A DNA stretch of 19,577 bases. It comes from an uncultured Sutterella sp. Its GTDB lineage: Bacteria > Pseudomonadota > Gammaproteobacteria > Burkholderiales > Burkholderiaceae_F. The stretch lies in NCBI GenBank assembly GCA_934249275.1, contig CAKQKT010000022.1:1-19577 (forward strand). Direction: 5' to 3'. Positions 1 to 6,743 of the stretch are shown piece after piece; positions within the stretch are counted from its first letter, which is position 1; each line of letters begins with the position of its first letter. Position numbers and translations under genes: made by a program. The notes under the pieces were generated by a model that was given only the letters and a program-made list of their open reading frames with translations, ran no database searches and was not told the origin of the DNA.

Positions 1-98
1 AGCTTACGGCTTCAGAGACGACAACTACTTTTTCCTAAAAGTCAAGGCTGCGTTCCCCGGACTTCCGTGATGAACCTCTTTTTTTATTTATCAGATGC

Positions 99-1400
99 TT
101 ATGATGCAGCCTTCAGCTTCACAGCAAGCACCTTGTCAATCCGGCGTCGATCCATATCGATGATTTCAAGCCGCCAACCGTCCCATTTGGCAACATCCCC
201 CTCCTTCGGAAGGCGACCGAGCAGAAGAAGCATCATGCCCGCAAGCGTGTTATAGCGGCCGACCTCCTCTTCAGGAACGCTCTTGATGCCAAGCACGTCC
301 TTCAATTCCGGAATCGGAATCATGCCGTCAAGAAGAAGAGAGCCGTCATCACGCCTCGTCACCCAGGCATCCCCCGGCTGCTCGGGCTTGAATTCACCTG
401 CAATAGCTTCAAGCACATCACGAGGCGTCACAATACCCTGAACCTCTCCATACTCGTCGACGACAAGCGCCACCGGCGTATCAGTCTTTCTGAAATTTTC
501 CAGCAACTCCATGCCGGTAAGAGATTCGGGCACGTAAACAGGAGAAATCAGATTGTCCTTGAAATCCGCACGTCCCTTCTCCATCATCTGCTGCAGAAGC
601 GAACGGGTGGAACAGAACCCCTTGACGTCATCCAGGCTACCAACACAAACCGGAAGTCTTGAACGCTTCGATGAACGGATTTTTTCGATGTTGACCTCGG
701 GCGAATCCTCCAAGTCAATCCAGTCAATGTCGGCACGCGGCGTCATTAGAGAAGCTACCTGACGATCGTCCAAACGGAAGACATTGCGCACCATATCGCG
801 CTCCACCGTCTCTATCACGCCAGATTCCTCACCTTCATCAATCATCGCGTGAATCTCCTCCTCCGTCACGGCATTTCTGCTGTGCGTGTCAATACGCATA
901 AGCTTCAAGATCGAAGCCGTGGAAAGTGAAAGAAGCTTTACAAAGGGCGCAGCAACAAGCGAAAGGGTATGCAGAATGGGAGAAACTCGACACGCAAGGC
1001 GCTCGGGCGACATCTGACCGATGCGCTTAGGCACAAGCTCGCCCATCACGATCGAAAAGTACGTCAACAGCACCACAACAAGCGTAATGCCGACAGCCGA
1101 AGCCGTCTCCGCTCTCATTCCCAGCGAAACCAACCATTCAGCCACAGGCTTTGCTAGTGCAGACTCGCCGAAGATGCCCGACAAAAGCCCGATTGAGGTA
1201 ATGCCTACCTGAATCGTCGAAAGCGCACGATTGGGATCCGCATTCATATCCATCGCACGCTTCGCACCGGGGATGTTCTCCTCATCCATGTGCTGAAGTC
1301 TGGCACGACGACTTGTAATCAAAGCCACTTCGCTCAAAGCGAAGGCCCCATTCATCCCGATAAGGATCACCAAAATCAATACGTCAAACCAACTGGACAT
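99..1400 (-). CDS. CorC/HlyC (CNNM-type) transmembrane CBS protein
   Basis: This is an integral inner-membrane protein of the CNNM/CorC (HlyC/CorC) family, associated with Mg2+ or other divalent-cation efflux. The 433 residues follow the family layout. An N-terminal DUF21 membrane domain covers about residues 1-190, with hydrophobic segments near 5-25, 61-80, 103-123 and 138-160 and the family signature GELVPKRI at 120-127. A CBS-domain pair follows at about 214-335, and a C-terminal CorC_HlyC domain at about 350-430. The start MSSWFDV directly precedes the first membrane segment, although no good Shine-Dalgarno sequence is visible (only TTGAAATC). It lies downstream of pncC on the same strand but is separated from it by an intrinsic terminator, so it is probably a separate or read-through unit. 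The substrate cannot be told from the sequence; the family call is firm. Confidence 0.9.
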   Translation of the reverse strand: MSSWFDVLILVILIGMNGAFALSEVALITSRRARLQHMDEENIPGAKRAMDMNADPNRALSTIQVGITSIGLLSGIFGESALAKPVAEWLVSLGMRAETASAVGITLVVVLLTYFSIVMGELVPKRIGQMSPERLACRVSPILHTLSLVAAPFVKLLSLSTASILKLMRIDTHSRNAVTEEEIHAMIDEGEESGVIETVERDMVRNVFRLDDRQVASLMTPRADIDWIDLEDSPEVNIEKIRSSKRSRLPVCVGSLDDVKGFCSTRSLLQQMMEKGRADFKDNLISPVYVPESLTGMELLENFRKTDTPVALVVDEYGEVQGIVTPRDVLEAIAGEFKPEQPGDAWVTRRDDGSLLLDGMIPIPELKDVLGIKSVPEEEVGRYNTLAGMMLLLLGRLPKEGDVAKWDGWRLEIIDMDRRRIDKVLAVKLKAAS

Positions 1401-1413
1401 GATTTCAACATAG

Positions 1414-1452
1414 ACAAAAAGGGCGCCCTGCGAATTGAATCAAGGGGCGCCC
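1414..1452 (-). terminator. intrinsic terminator after pncC
   Basis: The self-complementary octamer GGGCGCCC occurs at 1421-1428 and again at 1445-1452, forming an 8-bp GC stem. On the minus strand it is followed by TTTTTG (complement of 1415-1420). It lies between the pncC stop and the corC-type start, only about 15 nt before that start, so it may set relative expression rather than fully separate the genes. Confidence 0.75.
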
Positions 1453-1481
1453 ATGGTGGAACTGCAGCTGATGAATTGTAG

Positions 1482-2021
1482 TCAATATTCGCAAGGCATC
1501 ACGACAGGATTGCCAAAACGCATCAGTTCGATCAGACCTTCAAGAGCCGTGAGAACTGTTGCTCGACGCACGGTTGCTCGACTTCCATCCACATGAATCG
1601 TGCGAACATACGTGACAATGTGCTCGTTAAAACGCTCCGCCCAACCGATGCACACCGTGCCCACAGGGATCCCCGGCGTGCCCCCTGTCGGTCCGGCCAC
1701 CCCCGTCACAGCAACACCAAGCGTCGACTTGGAACTGCGTGCGAGAGCCCCTCTGGCCATGGCTTGTGCCACCTCCTGACTTACGACGCCCATCTCCTCG
1801 ATCATCTTGGGATCGACATCGAGAAGAGCCGTCTTCGCCTCGGCCGCATAAGTCACAAAACCTTCGCGAAACCACTCGGAGCTACCAGGCACCTCGGTTA
1901 TCGCGGCAGCTATGCCGCCGCCCGTACAGCTTTCGGCAGTAACAATGACATGCCGTCTTTCCTTGGCTACAACGCCGAGTCGCTCGGCAGCCAACGCGAT
2001 GCGCTCTTGAAGATCAGGCAT
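1482..2021 (-). CDS. pncC: CinA-family nicotinamide-nucleotide amidohydrolase (PncC)
   Basis: PncC-type stand-alone CinA C-terminal domain; the family deamidates nicotinamide mononucleotide to nicotinate mononucleotide in NAD recycling. With the start at 2021 the protein has 179 residues, close to the usual ~160-170. The active-site signature ESCTGG is at residues 30-35, followed by the family motifs VPGSS, VTYAAEAK and GVAGPTGG. An in-frame start exists at 2066, but it would lie inside pgpA and add 15 residues before the domain. The 2021 ATG follows the pgpA stop by 5 nt and gives the expected N-terminus, so I chose it. It is the last gene of the thiL-pgpA-pncC unit and ends at a strong terminator. 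Some annotations call this protein competence-damage protein CinA, but the N-terminal half of true CinA is absent. Confidence 0.88.
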   Translation of the reverse strand: MPDLQERIALAAERLGVVAKERRHVIVTAESCTGGGIAAAITEVPGSSEWFREGFVTYAAEAKTALLDVDPKMIEEMGVVSQEVAQAMARGALARSSKSTLGVAVTGVAGPTGGTPGIPVGTVCIGWAERFNEHIVTYVRTIHVDGSRATVRRATVLTALEGLIELMRFGNPVVMPCEY

Positions 2022-2026
2022 GTTCT

Positions 2027-2545
2027 TTAGCTGAAAAGCCATCCGAGAATGCTTACGACCACCCAAGAATAGAAGGCCGCAACTACGTCGTCGAGCATGA
2101 CGCCGACGCCGTTCTTCATCTTCTCATCAATGATATCCACCGGAGGCAACTTCATGATGTCAAAGAAACGGAAGGCCGCAAAACCCGAAATCCACCAAAG
2201 AGTGCCAGCCGGCAGGAACGCGAAAAGGAGCCAGATGCCGACCACTTCGTCAACAACAATGCCCTTGTGATCCTCTACACCAAGATCAACCGCCACTTTG
2301 TCGGATGCCCAGGCACCTGCAATGAAAAGAGCAATGGAGAGAATCACCCACGAAGCCGTGCTCATGGCCGGCGAAAGCACAATAAAAGCGAGAGCGCCGG
2401 CAAGCGTACCGTAGGTACCTGGCGCCTTCGACGGCAGCCCCGCACCAAAGAACGTAGCGATCGCATGAGCCGGATGAGACCAGACAAAACGGCCGGTCAA
2501 TTCGATCTGATTGGCAGGATTGGAGTCGTCGTACTTCTGCAGCAT
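2027..2545 (-). CDS. pgpA: Phosphatidylglycerophosphatase A
   Basis: PgpA removes the phosphate from phosphatidylglycerophosphate to give phosphatidylglycerol at the inner membrane. The 172-residue protein has the family motif KAPGTYGTLAG near its N-terminus, followed by hydrophobic membrane segments (including the ALAFIVLSPAMS region), the VDEVVG acidic motif and the C-terminal DDVVAAF motif. The ATG at 2545 has AGGA seven bases upstream. An in-frame GTG two codons earlier (2551) sits only one base from that AGGA and is less likely. The gene lies between thiL (76-nt gap) and pncC (5-nt gap), the usual thiL-pgpA-cinA order in betaproteobacteria, and is presumably co-transcribed with both. Confidence 0.92.
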   Translation of the reverse strand: MLQKYDDSNPANQIELTGRFVWSHPAHAIATFFGAGLPSKAPGTYGTLAGALAFIVLSPAMSTASWVILSIALFIAGAWASDKVAVDLGVEDHKGIVVDEVVGIWLLFAFLPAGTLWWISGFAAFRFFDIMKLPPVDIIDEKMKNGVGVMLDDVVAAFYSWVVVSILGWLFS

Positions 2546-2564
2546 GTTCACTTCCTAGTTGACG

Positions 2565-2583
2565 CCGCCGGATATGCCGGCGG
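2565..2583. repeat. GC-rich hairpin between thiL and pgpA
   Basis: A perfect 7-bp inverted repeat CCGCCGG / CCGGCGG surrounds a 5-nt loop in the 76-nt gap. No T-run follows on either strand, so it does not look like an intrinsic terminator. It may stabilise the mRNA 3' end of thiL or be a REP-like unit. I saw no clear second copy of the whole element in this window. Confidence 0.4.
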
Positions 2584-2621
2584 TGCTGGGGATCGGGAAT
2601 CAGTTGGACGATCGCTTCGCC

Positions 2622-3617
2622 TTACTCAGCAAAGTGATCAAACCCCTGCGTGGGTGTCGTCACTATGCTACCGTTTTGCGAGCGAACAGTCAGATTATCG
2701 CCTGAGACTTTTTCACAAATCTTACCAATTCGGGTAAGTCTGGTCTCAGTAAGAAGTCCCGCCTGCTCAATGCGCAACGCTGCCGAGGGCGGAGCAGTAA
2801 AGACAAGCTCGTAGTCATCACCGCCAGCTAGAGCCGCCTCCTGCTGCGCCGCAGGAGAAAGTGCCCTGAGTGCCCTGGAAATCGGCACCGCCTCCCAAAG
2901 AATGTTGCCGGACACTCCGCTTCGTTCAAGAATATGTCCCAAATCAGCAATCAATCCATCAGAGACATCAGCACAGGCCGTTGCCAAATCGAGCAGCGAT
3001 GACCCCAGACGATTTCTCGGCGTCGGCCGATCCATTCGAGAAAAGAGCGCCTCTGCCGCATCAGGCATGAGCTGCCAATGCCCCCAACGGTGCTTGAGAG
3101 CAGCATAAGCATCCCCCACCGTTCCGGAAACCCAAATATCATCACCCGGCCTTGCACCGGCACGCGTGAGTCCTTTCCCTTCGGGAAGAGCTCCCATAGC
3201 CGTGATCGAAATCGTCACAGGCGCATGCGTGCCCTTCACTTCGGCCGTGCGAGTTGTATCGCCTCCAAGAAGTGCGCAGCCTGAACTTTCAGCAAGCGTC
3301 ATAAGCCCTCGTGAAAACCCCTCAAGCCATGCATCATCACGTTCAGGCAATCCGATCGAGAGAAAGAATGCTCTCGGCGATGCACCTGCGGCCGCCAGAT
3401 CCGACAGATTGACAGCAAGCGCCTTGTATCCGACATCCTCTGGCCGTGCATTGGGCAGGAAGTGCGTTCCAACAGCCATCATGTCCGTCGTCACCGCAAT
3501 GCGGCTGCCGGGCATGTCGATAATCGCGCAATCATCGCCCACTCCCTGGCTTCGCCATTCTCCGAACGCATCATGAGTAAAGAAGCGATCGATGATCTGA
3601 AATTCTCCGCGGCGCAT
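2622..3617 (-). CDS. thiL: Thiamine-monophosphate kinase
   Basis: ThiL phosphorylates thiamine monophosphate with ATP to give thiamine diphosphate, the active cofactor, in the cytoplasm. The protein has 331 residues from the ATG at 3617, which has GGAGG eight bases upstream; the ATG at 3641 would place the start before that ribosome binding site and is rejected. Family motifs appear in order: RRGEFQII at the N-terminus, GDDCAI, TTDMM followed by a GTHF-type segment, VNLSDLAAAGA, LLGGDTT, DVSDGL and GGDDYELVF. These are the Mg/ATP-binding aspartates of the PurM/ThiL fold. The length is normal. It follows nusB, but a strong terminator lies between them, only about 35 nt before this start. Confidence 0.95.
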   Translation of the reverse strand: MRRGEFQIIDRFFTHDAFGEWRSQGVGDDCAIIDMPGSRIAVTTDMMAVGTHFLPNARPEDVGYKALAVNLSDLAAAGASPRAFFLSIGLPERDDAWLEGFSRGLMTLAESSGCALLGGDTTRTAEVKGTHAPVTISITAMGALPEGKGLTRAGARPGDDIWVSGTVGDAYAALKHRWGHWQLMPDAAEALFSRMDRPTPRNRLGSSLLDLATACADVSDGLIADLGHILERSGVSGNILWEAVPISRALRALSPAAQQEAALAGGDDYELVFTAPPSAALRIEQAGLLTETRLTRIGKICEKVSGDNLTVRSQNGSIVTTPTQGFDHFAE

Positions 3618-3649
3618 TTTCCTTACCTCCGAAAAAAGCACGCTTCCAA

Positions 3650-3681
3650 GAAAAAGAGCCGTTCCCTCCGAAGGGAACGGC
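3650..3681 (-). terminator. intrinsic terminator between nusB and thiL (UUCG loop)
   Basis: A perfect 10-bp stem (3658-3667 with 3672-3681) is capped by a TTCG-type tetraloop (TCGG on the minus strand, following T). It runs on the minus strand into TCTTTTTCTT. This is a textbook rho-independent terminator for the ribH-nusB unit. Because thiL begins about 35 nt further on, either it is partly read through or thiL has a promoter I cannot see. Confidence 0.85.
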
Positions 3682-3711
3682 CCGTTGAGATATCAGTCTT
3701 AAACTGATTCG

Positions 3712-4221
3712 TCAGGCACGCGTTGCGGCCGTCTCTTCAGGACGAATGTCGCGGGCAACGAGTTCAAGAACAGCATTCGTAAAGCGATAGCCGCTGCCAA
3801 ACTGCTTGACGAGTTCGATGGACTCATTGAGGATCACGCGCCAGGGCGTTTCCGGACAGGTCATGAGCTCGTACGTACCGATCATGAGCACAGCACGTTC
3901 AACGAGCGAGATGCGGGAGAGTTCGCGGTCGGCATGACGAGCAATGACCTCCGCCACTTCTGCGTGACGATCAAGCACGCCGGCAAGCAACTTCGTGAAG
4001 AGCTCGCGATCAGCCTTCTCAAAATCCGTCGGACAAATATTGCTGCCTTCGAGCTGCTCTTCTTCGTCATGAAGAAGATTAGAAAGATGAGCTTCGATGC
4101 TTGCATAATCCTGAGACGGATCGGCGAGCCACTGGTAGAGACCGAGCATCACGAAAACGCGAGCCAGATGTCGAGCGGAGTGTGCCGCAGACTTGCGGTG
4201 ACCTTCCTTGTATTCAGTCAT
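3712..4221 (-). CDS. nusB: Transcription antitermination factor NusB
   Basis: NusB binds boxA RNA together with NusE (S10) in the antitermination complex that helps RNA polymerase through rRNA operons. The 169-residue all-helical protein shows family features: the N-terminal AARxxA-like region (HSARHLARVFVMLGLYQWL), the central RHADRELSRISLVERAVLMIGTYEL block (given here only as the landmark region near residues 92-116), and the C-terminal VILNESIELVKQFGS with RFTNAVL. It follows ribH with a 27-nt gap, the near-universal ribH-nusB pairing, and ends just before a strong intrinsic terminator. Confidence 0.93.
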   Translation of the reverse strand: MTEYKEGHRKSAAHSARHLARVFVMLGLYQWLADPSQDYASIEAHLSNLLHDEEEQLEGSNICPTDFEKADRELFTKLLAGVLDRHAEVAEVIARHADRELSRISLVERAVLMIGTYELMTCPETPWRVILNESIELVKQFGSGYRFTNAVLELVARDIRPEETAATRA

Positions 4222-4248
4222 TCTTCAATAATTCCTTTGATGACGGCA

Positions 4249-4752
4249 TCAGTCTTCGGAAGACTCGTCTTCGAACTCTTCGTCGAGTTCGTCAGAGCAG
4301 AATTCCTTGGCGAAGTTAGCCATTTCGACAGCGCAGCGAGCGCAGTCGCGGCCCTTCATGTCGATGCGTTCTTCGCACTGCTCGTCATTTTGCGTCGTCA
4401 GAACGCCATTGGCGATGGGGATGTCGTAGTCAAGACAGACTCGAGTAATGCCACTACCGGACTCATTGCTCACGAGTTCGAAATGATAGGTTTCACCGCG
4501 AATAACGGCACCCAAGGCAATCAGAGCATCGTACTCGCCCGTCTGAGCAAGCTTCTGGAGTGCGAACGGGATTTCGAGAGCGCCCGGCACGGACACCTTC
4601 GTCACGTCTTCGTCCATCACGCCAAGCTTGCGAAGTTCATCCATGCAGGACTCAAATTCGCCGCGGCCGGCGTATTCGTTGAAACGAGCAACCACGATGC
4701 CAATGCGAAGATCGGTACCATCGAGTTTGGTGGGAACAATATCAACAGCCAT
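4249..4752 (-). CDS. ribH: 6,7-dimethyl-8-ribityllumazine synthase
   Basis: RibH condenses 5-amino-6-ribitylaminouracil with 3,4-dihydroxy-2-butanone 4-phosphate to give the lumazine precursor of riboflavin, usually as an icosahedral or pentameric assembly. The 167-residue protein carries RFNEYAG (residues 23-29), the [11 protein letters not shown] motif near 55-65, the catalytic-region motif [14 protein letters not shown] with His90, and [16 protein letters not shown] lies about six bases upstream of the ATG. Oddities are a CxxC at residues 137-140 (CARC), another Cys at 152 where family members usually have none, and an acidic tail of about 15 residues. It heads the ribH-nusB unit, and its leader carries a terminator-like hairpin. 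Confidence 0.93.
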   Translation of the reverse strand: MAVDIVPTKLDGTDLRIGIVVARFNEYAGRGEFESCMDELRKLGVMDEDVTKVSVPGALEIPFALQKLAQTGEYDALIALGAVIRGETYHFELVSNESGSGITRVCLDYDIPIANGVLTTQNDEQCEERIDMKGRDCARCAVEMANFAKEFCSDELDEEFEDESSED

Positions 4753-4797
4753 GTCTGTCTCCTAGGGGCCTCTGCAGGCGGGAGCTGAATTCGTTTT

Positions 4798-4826
4798 GAA
4801 AAGATCCCGAAGGCCTGGCCCTCGGG
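4798..4826 (-). promoter_or_regulatory. terminator-like hairpin in the ribH leader (possible attenuator)
   Basis: On the minus strand CCCGAGGG (4819-4826) can pair with CCTTCGGG (4806-4813) around a 5-nt loop. This gives 8 bp including one G-U, followed by ATCTTTTC. A second hairpin lies just upstream (4830-4847, 7 bp with one G-U, CAGG loop). The sequence does not match the conserved FMN riboswitch core. The structures are visible; attenuation is inference. Confidence 0.4.
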
Positions 4827-4858
4827 CCGCCGTCGGCCTGCCGACAGCGACTGATAGA

Positions 4859-4888
4859 CGTATATTTTACCGCGAAAGACCTGTACAA
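4859..4888 (-). promoter_or_regulatory. candidate sigma70 promoter for ribH-nusB
   Basis: On the minus strand TTGTAC (4883-4888) and TATACG (4859-4864) are separated by 18 bp. They lie downstream of the ribE terminator and about 105 nt before the ribH ATG. The boxes are only moderately close to consensus, but the position is right for an independent ribH-nusB promoter. Confidence 0.35.
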
Positions 4889-4933
4889 CGCAGACTTAAC
4901 GGGCACGAACGCTGATTTTTCGGCAGCAAGATC

Positions 4934-4972
4934 AAAAAACGGCGTTCCTCCCGCGAAGAACGCCGCTTTTTT
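4934..4972 (-). terminator. intrinsic terminator after ribE
   Basis: An 8-bp stem CGGCGTTC / GAACGCCG (4940-4947 with 4958-4965) is flanked by six A on one side and six T on the other, so it can act in both directions. On the minus strand it ends the nrdR-ribD-ribE transcript about 25 nt after the ribE stop. Confidence 0.82.
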
Positions 4973-4997
4973 CAATTGCGAACTCTGTCTTCTTTTG

Positions 4998-5618
4998 TCA
5001 GAAAAGAGAGTCCTCATCGTTGCGAAGCGACATCATGCGCTCAATGTAGCGAGCGATCGTATCGATTTCAAGATTAACGTAGCTCTGCGCCTTCAGATGC
5101 TTGAGCGTCGTCACTTCAACCGTATGAGGGATGAGATTGATGGACACGAGCGTATCCATAGCCGTATCCTCAACCTTATTGATCGTGAGCGAAACACCGT
5201 TGACCGTAATCGAACCCTTGTAGGCAAGATACGGAGACAGCACGCGGGGCGCTCGGATGATGAGTCTCCACGATTCAGAGACCTGCTCCATGCTCTCGAC
5301 CTGACCAACGCCATCAACGTGACCGCTCACAAGATGACCGTCGACACGGTCGCCCAGACGCATCGCCTTTTCAAGATTGACTTCGCCGAACGTGTCAAGC
5401 CCAGTCGTTTTGGAAAGGCTCTCAGCCGAAACGTCCACCTTGAATTCCGTATCCGTCTTTTCGACCACAGTCATGCAGGCGCCGTTGACGGCAATCGAAT
5501 CGCCGATGCGCACTTCTTCAAGGCCTAGATCGGGAGCGCAGATTGTCAGGCGAACGCCGTTGCCAAGAGGTTCCGGTTCACGAACCTTGCCGATTGCCTG
5601 AATAATGCCTGTAAACAT
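4998..5618 (-). CDS. ribE: Riboflavin synthase, alpha subunit
   Basis: Riboflavin synthase dismutates two 6,7-dimethyl-8-ribityllumazine molecules into riboflavin and the pyrimidine precursor. The 206-residue protein has the diagnostic N-terminus MFTGIIQAIG and two lumazine-binding repeats at about residues 1-97 and 98-195. Their matching motifs are VNGACMTV and VSGHVDGVG, and then VNGVSLTIN and LIPHT. It starts 6 nt after the ribD stop and is therefore translationally close to ribD. It is called ribE in E. coli usage and ribC in some others. In many betaproteobacteria ribBA follows; here an intrinsic terminator follows instead. Confidence 0.95.
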   Translation of the reverse strand: MFTGIIQAIGKVREPEPLGNGVRLTICAPDLGLEEVRIGDSIAVNGACMTVVEKTDTEFKVDVSAESLSKTTGLDTFGEVNLEKAMRLGDRVDGHLVSGHVDGVGQVESMEQVSESWRLIIRAPRVLSPYLAYKGSITVNGVSLTINKVEDTAMDTLVSINLIPHTVEVTTLKHLKAQSYVNLEIDTIARYIERMMSLRNDEDSLF

Positions 5619-5624
5619 TTAGAG

Positions 5625-6743
5625 TCATCTCCTCAAAATCACACGCAGATCAGCTCCGATCTGAGTAAAGTCTTCAATCGTCCAGCGGTGCGCCAGACCT
5701 GGTTCCTCGGGAAGCGGCACATTGGCGACAGGCATCCCAGAACCGAAAAGGCAGGGAGCAGTATACAGCACGATTTCATCAACGAGTCCTGCCGAAATAA
5801 AGCTTCCGTTTAGCCTTGCACCAGCCTCAAGATGAACCTCGTTCACCTGACGATGCCCCAATTCGTCAAGCAGTGCTTCGAGATCGACCCGCCCCGGATG
5901 CATTTTGTCGGGAAGCCTCAGAATCTCAGCCCCCGCCGCCGTGAGCGCAATTTCGGCCTTCGGCTTTTCCTCCGCACAGACAATCACCGTTCCCCCTCCC
6001 TTGAGGATTTCAGCATCAACTGGGGTTTCGAGACGTGGATCCACCACTACGCGAAACGGGAATCTCACCTGATCAGGAAGTCTCACGGTCATCTTCGGAT
6101 TATCAGCGAGTACCGTCCCAATCCCCGTTACGATCGCGCCGGAAACACCCCGCCAGCGCTGAGTATCTTCACGAGCCGCCGGCCCCGTAATCCACTGCGA
6201 GCGACCGTCCGGGAAAGCCGTGCGTCCATCAAGCGTCGCCGCACATTTCATGCGCACCCACGGCCTCCCCGTCGTCATGCGGGTAAGAAATCCTCTATTG
6301 GAAAGCCATCCTTCCTTACTTCGCACCCCCTCAGTCACCTCAATCCCCGCCTCGCGGATCATCTTGAGACCTCTGCCCGCCACTTGCGGATTGGGATCCG
6401 ATACCGCCGTTACGACACGCCCGAGCTTGTGTTCAATAATCGCCAACGCACATGGCGGCGTACGTCCCCAATGCGAACACGGCTCGAGCGTTACATAGAT
6501 CGTCGCACCCTCAACGCTTTCGCCTCTTTCCGCGGCATTCCTTAGAGCCATCACCTCAGCATGAGGGCCGCCTGTCTGCTGAGTAAAGCCTCGACCAATC
6601 ACGCGGCCGTCTCTTACAATCACGGCACCTACAGAAGGATTCGGAGGTGAAATCCTGCGCGCCTTGGCAGCCTCCTCAAGCGCCAGCCCCATCCAGTAGT
6701 CGTCGTCCGAAATACCTTCCGGCCTTAGATCCGTTTTCGTCAT
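5625..6743 (-). CDS. ribD: Bifunctional riboflavin deaminase/reductase
   Basis: RibD deaminates the GTP-cyclohydrolase II product and then reduces its ribosyl chain. Residues ~15-150 form the zinc-dependent cytidine-deaminase-like domain, with HAE at 61-63 and the PCSHWGRTPPC motif giving Cys89 and Cys98 as the other zinc ligands. Residues ~160-372 form the NADPH-dependent reductase domain, beginning at RPWVRMKCAATLDGR and containing SQWITG and HLEAGARLNGSFI. The 372-residue length is normal. The ATG overlaps the nrdR stop as ATGA (6740-6743), which implies translational coupling. The RibD substrate still needs RibA (GTP cyclohydrolase II), which is not in this window. Confidence 0.95.
   Translation of the reverse strand: MTKTDLRPEGISDDDYWMGLALEEAAKARRISPPNPSVGAVIVRDGRVIGRGFTQQTGGPHAEVMALRNAAERGESVEGATIYVTLEPCSHWGRTPPCALAIIEHKLGRVVTAVSDPNPQVAGRGLKMIREAGIEVTEGVRSKEGWLSNRGFLTRMTTGRPWVRMKCAATLDGRTAFPDGRSQWITGPAAREDTQRWRGVSGAIVTGIGTVLADNPKMTVRLPDQVRFPFRVVVDPRLETPVDAEILKGGGTVIVCAEEKPKAEIALTAAGAEILRLPDKMHPGRVDLEALLDELGHRQVNEVHLEAGARLNGSFISAGLVDEIVLYTAPCLFGSGMPVANVPLPEEPGLAHRWTIEDFTQIGADLRVILRR

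Noticed and set aside
1-98. Possible terminator or gene end at the left edge
   Set aside because: There is a T-rich run at 78-89, but only a 5-bp AAGTC/GACTT pairing with a long loop nearby, so neither a terminator nor a gene end is supported.
3934-4788. Long plus-strand frame (284 codons) opposite nusB and ribH
   Set aside because: It is the antisense shadow of nusB and ribH; both real genes carry strong family motifs on the minus strand. Similar long shadows opposite glyA and tyrS were dropped for the same reason.
4753-4860. Possible FMN riboswitch upstream of ribH
   Set aside because: The leader is structured and sits on a riboflavin gene, but the conserved FMN aptamer core segments (AGGGGC..., and the later CCGGCGGT-type block) are not recognisable.
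4742-5017. 91-codon minus-strand frame between ribE and ribH
   Set aside because: It spans the bidirectional terminator and the ribH leader, overlaps the ends of both genes, and is low in recognisable features; not a ribBA remnant that I can identify.
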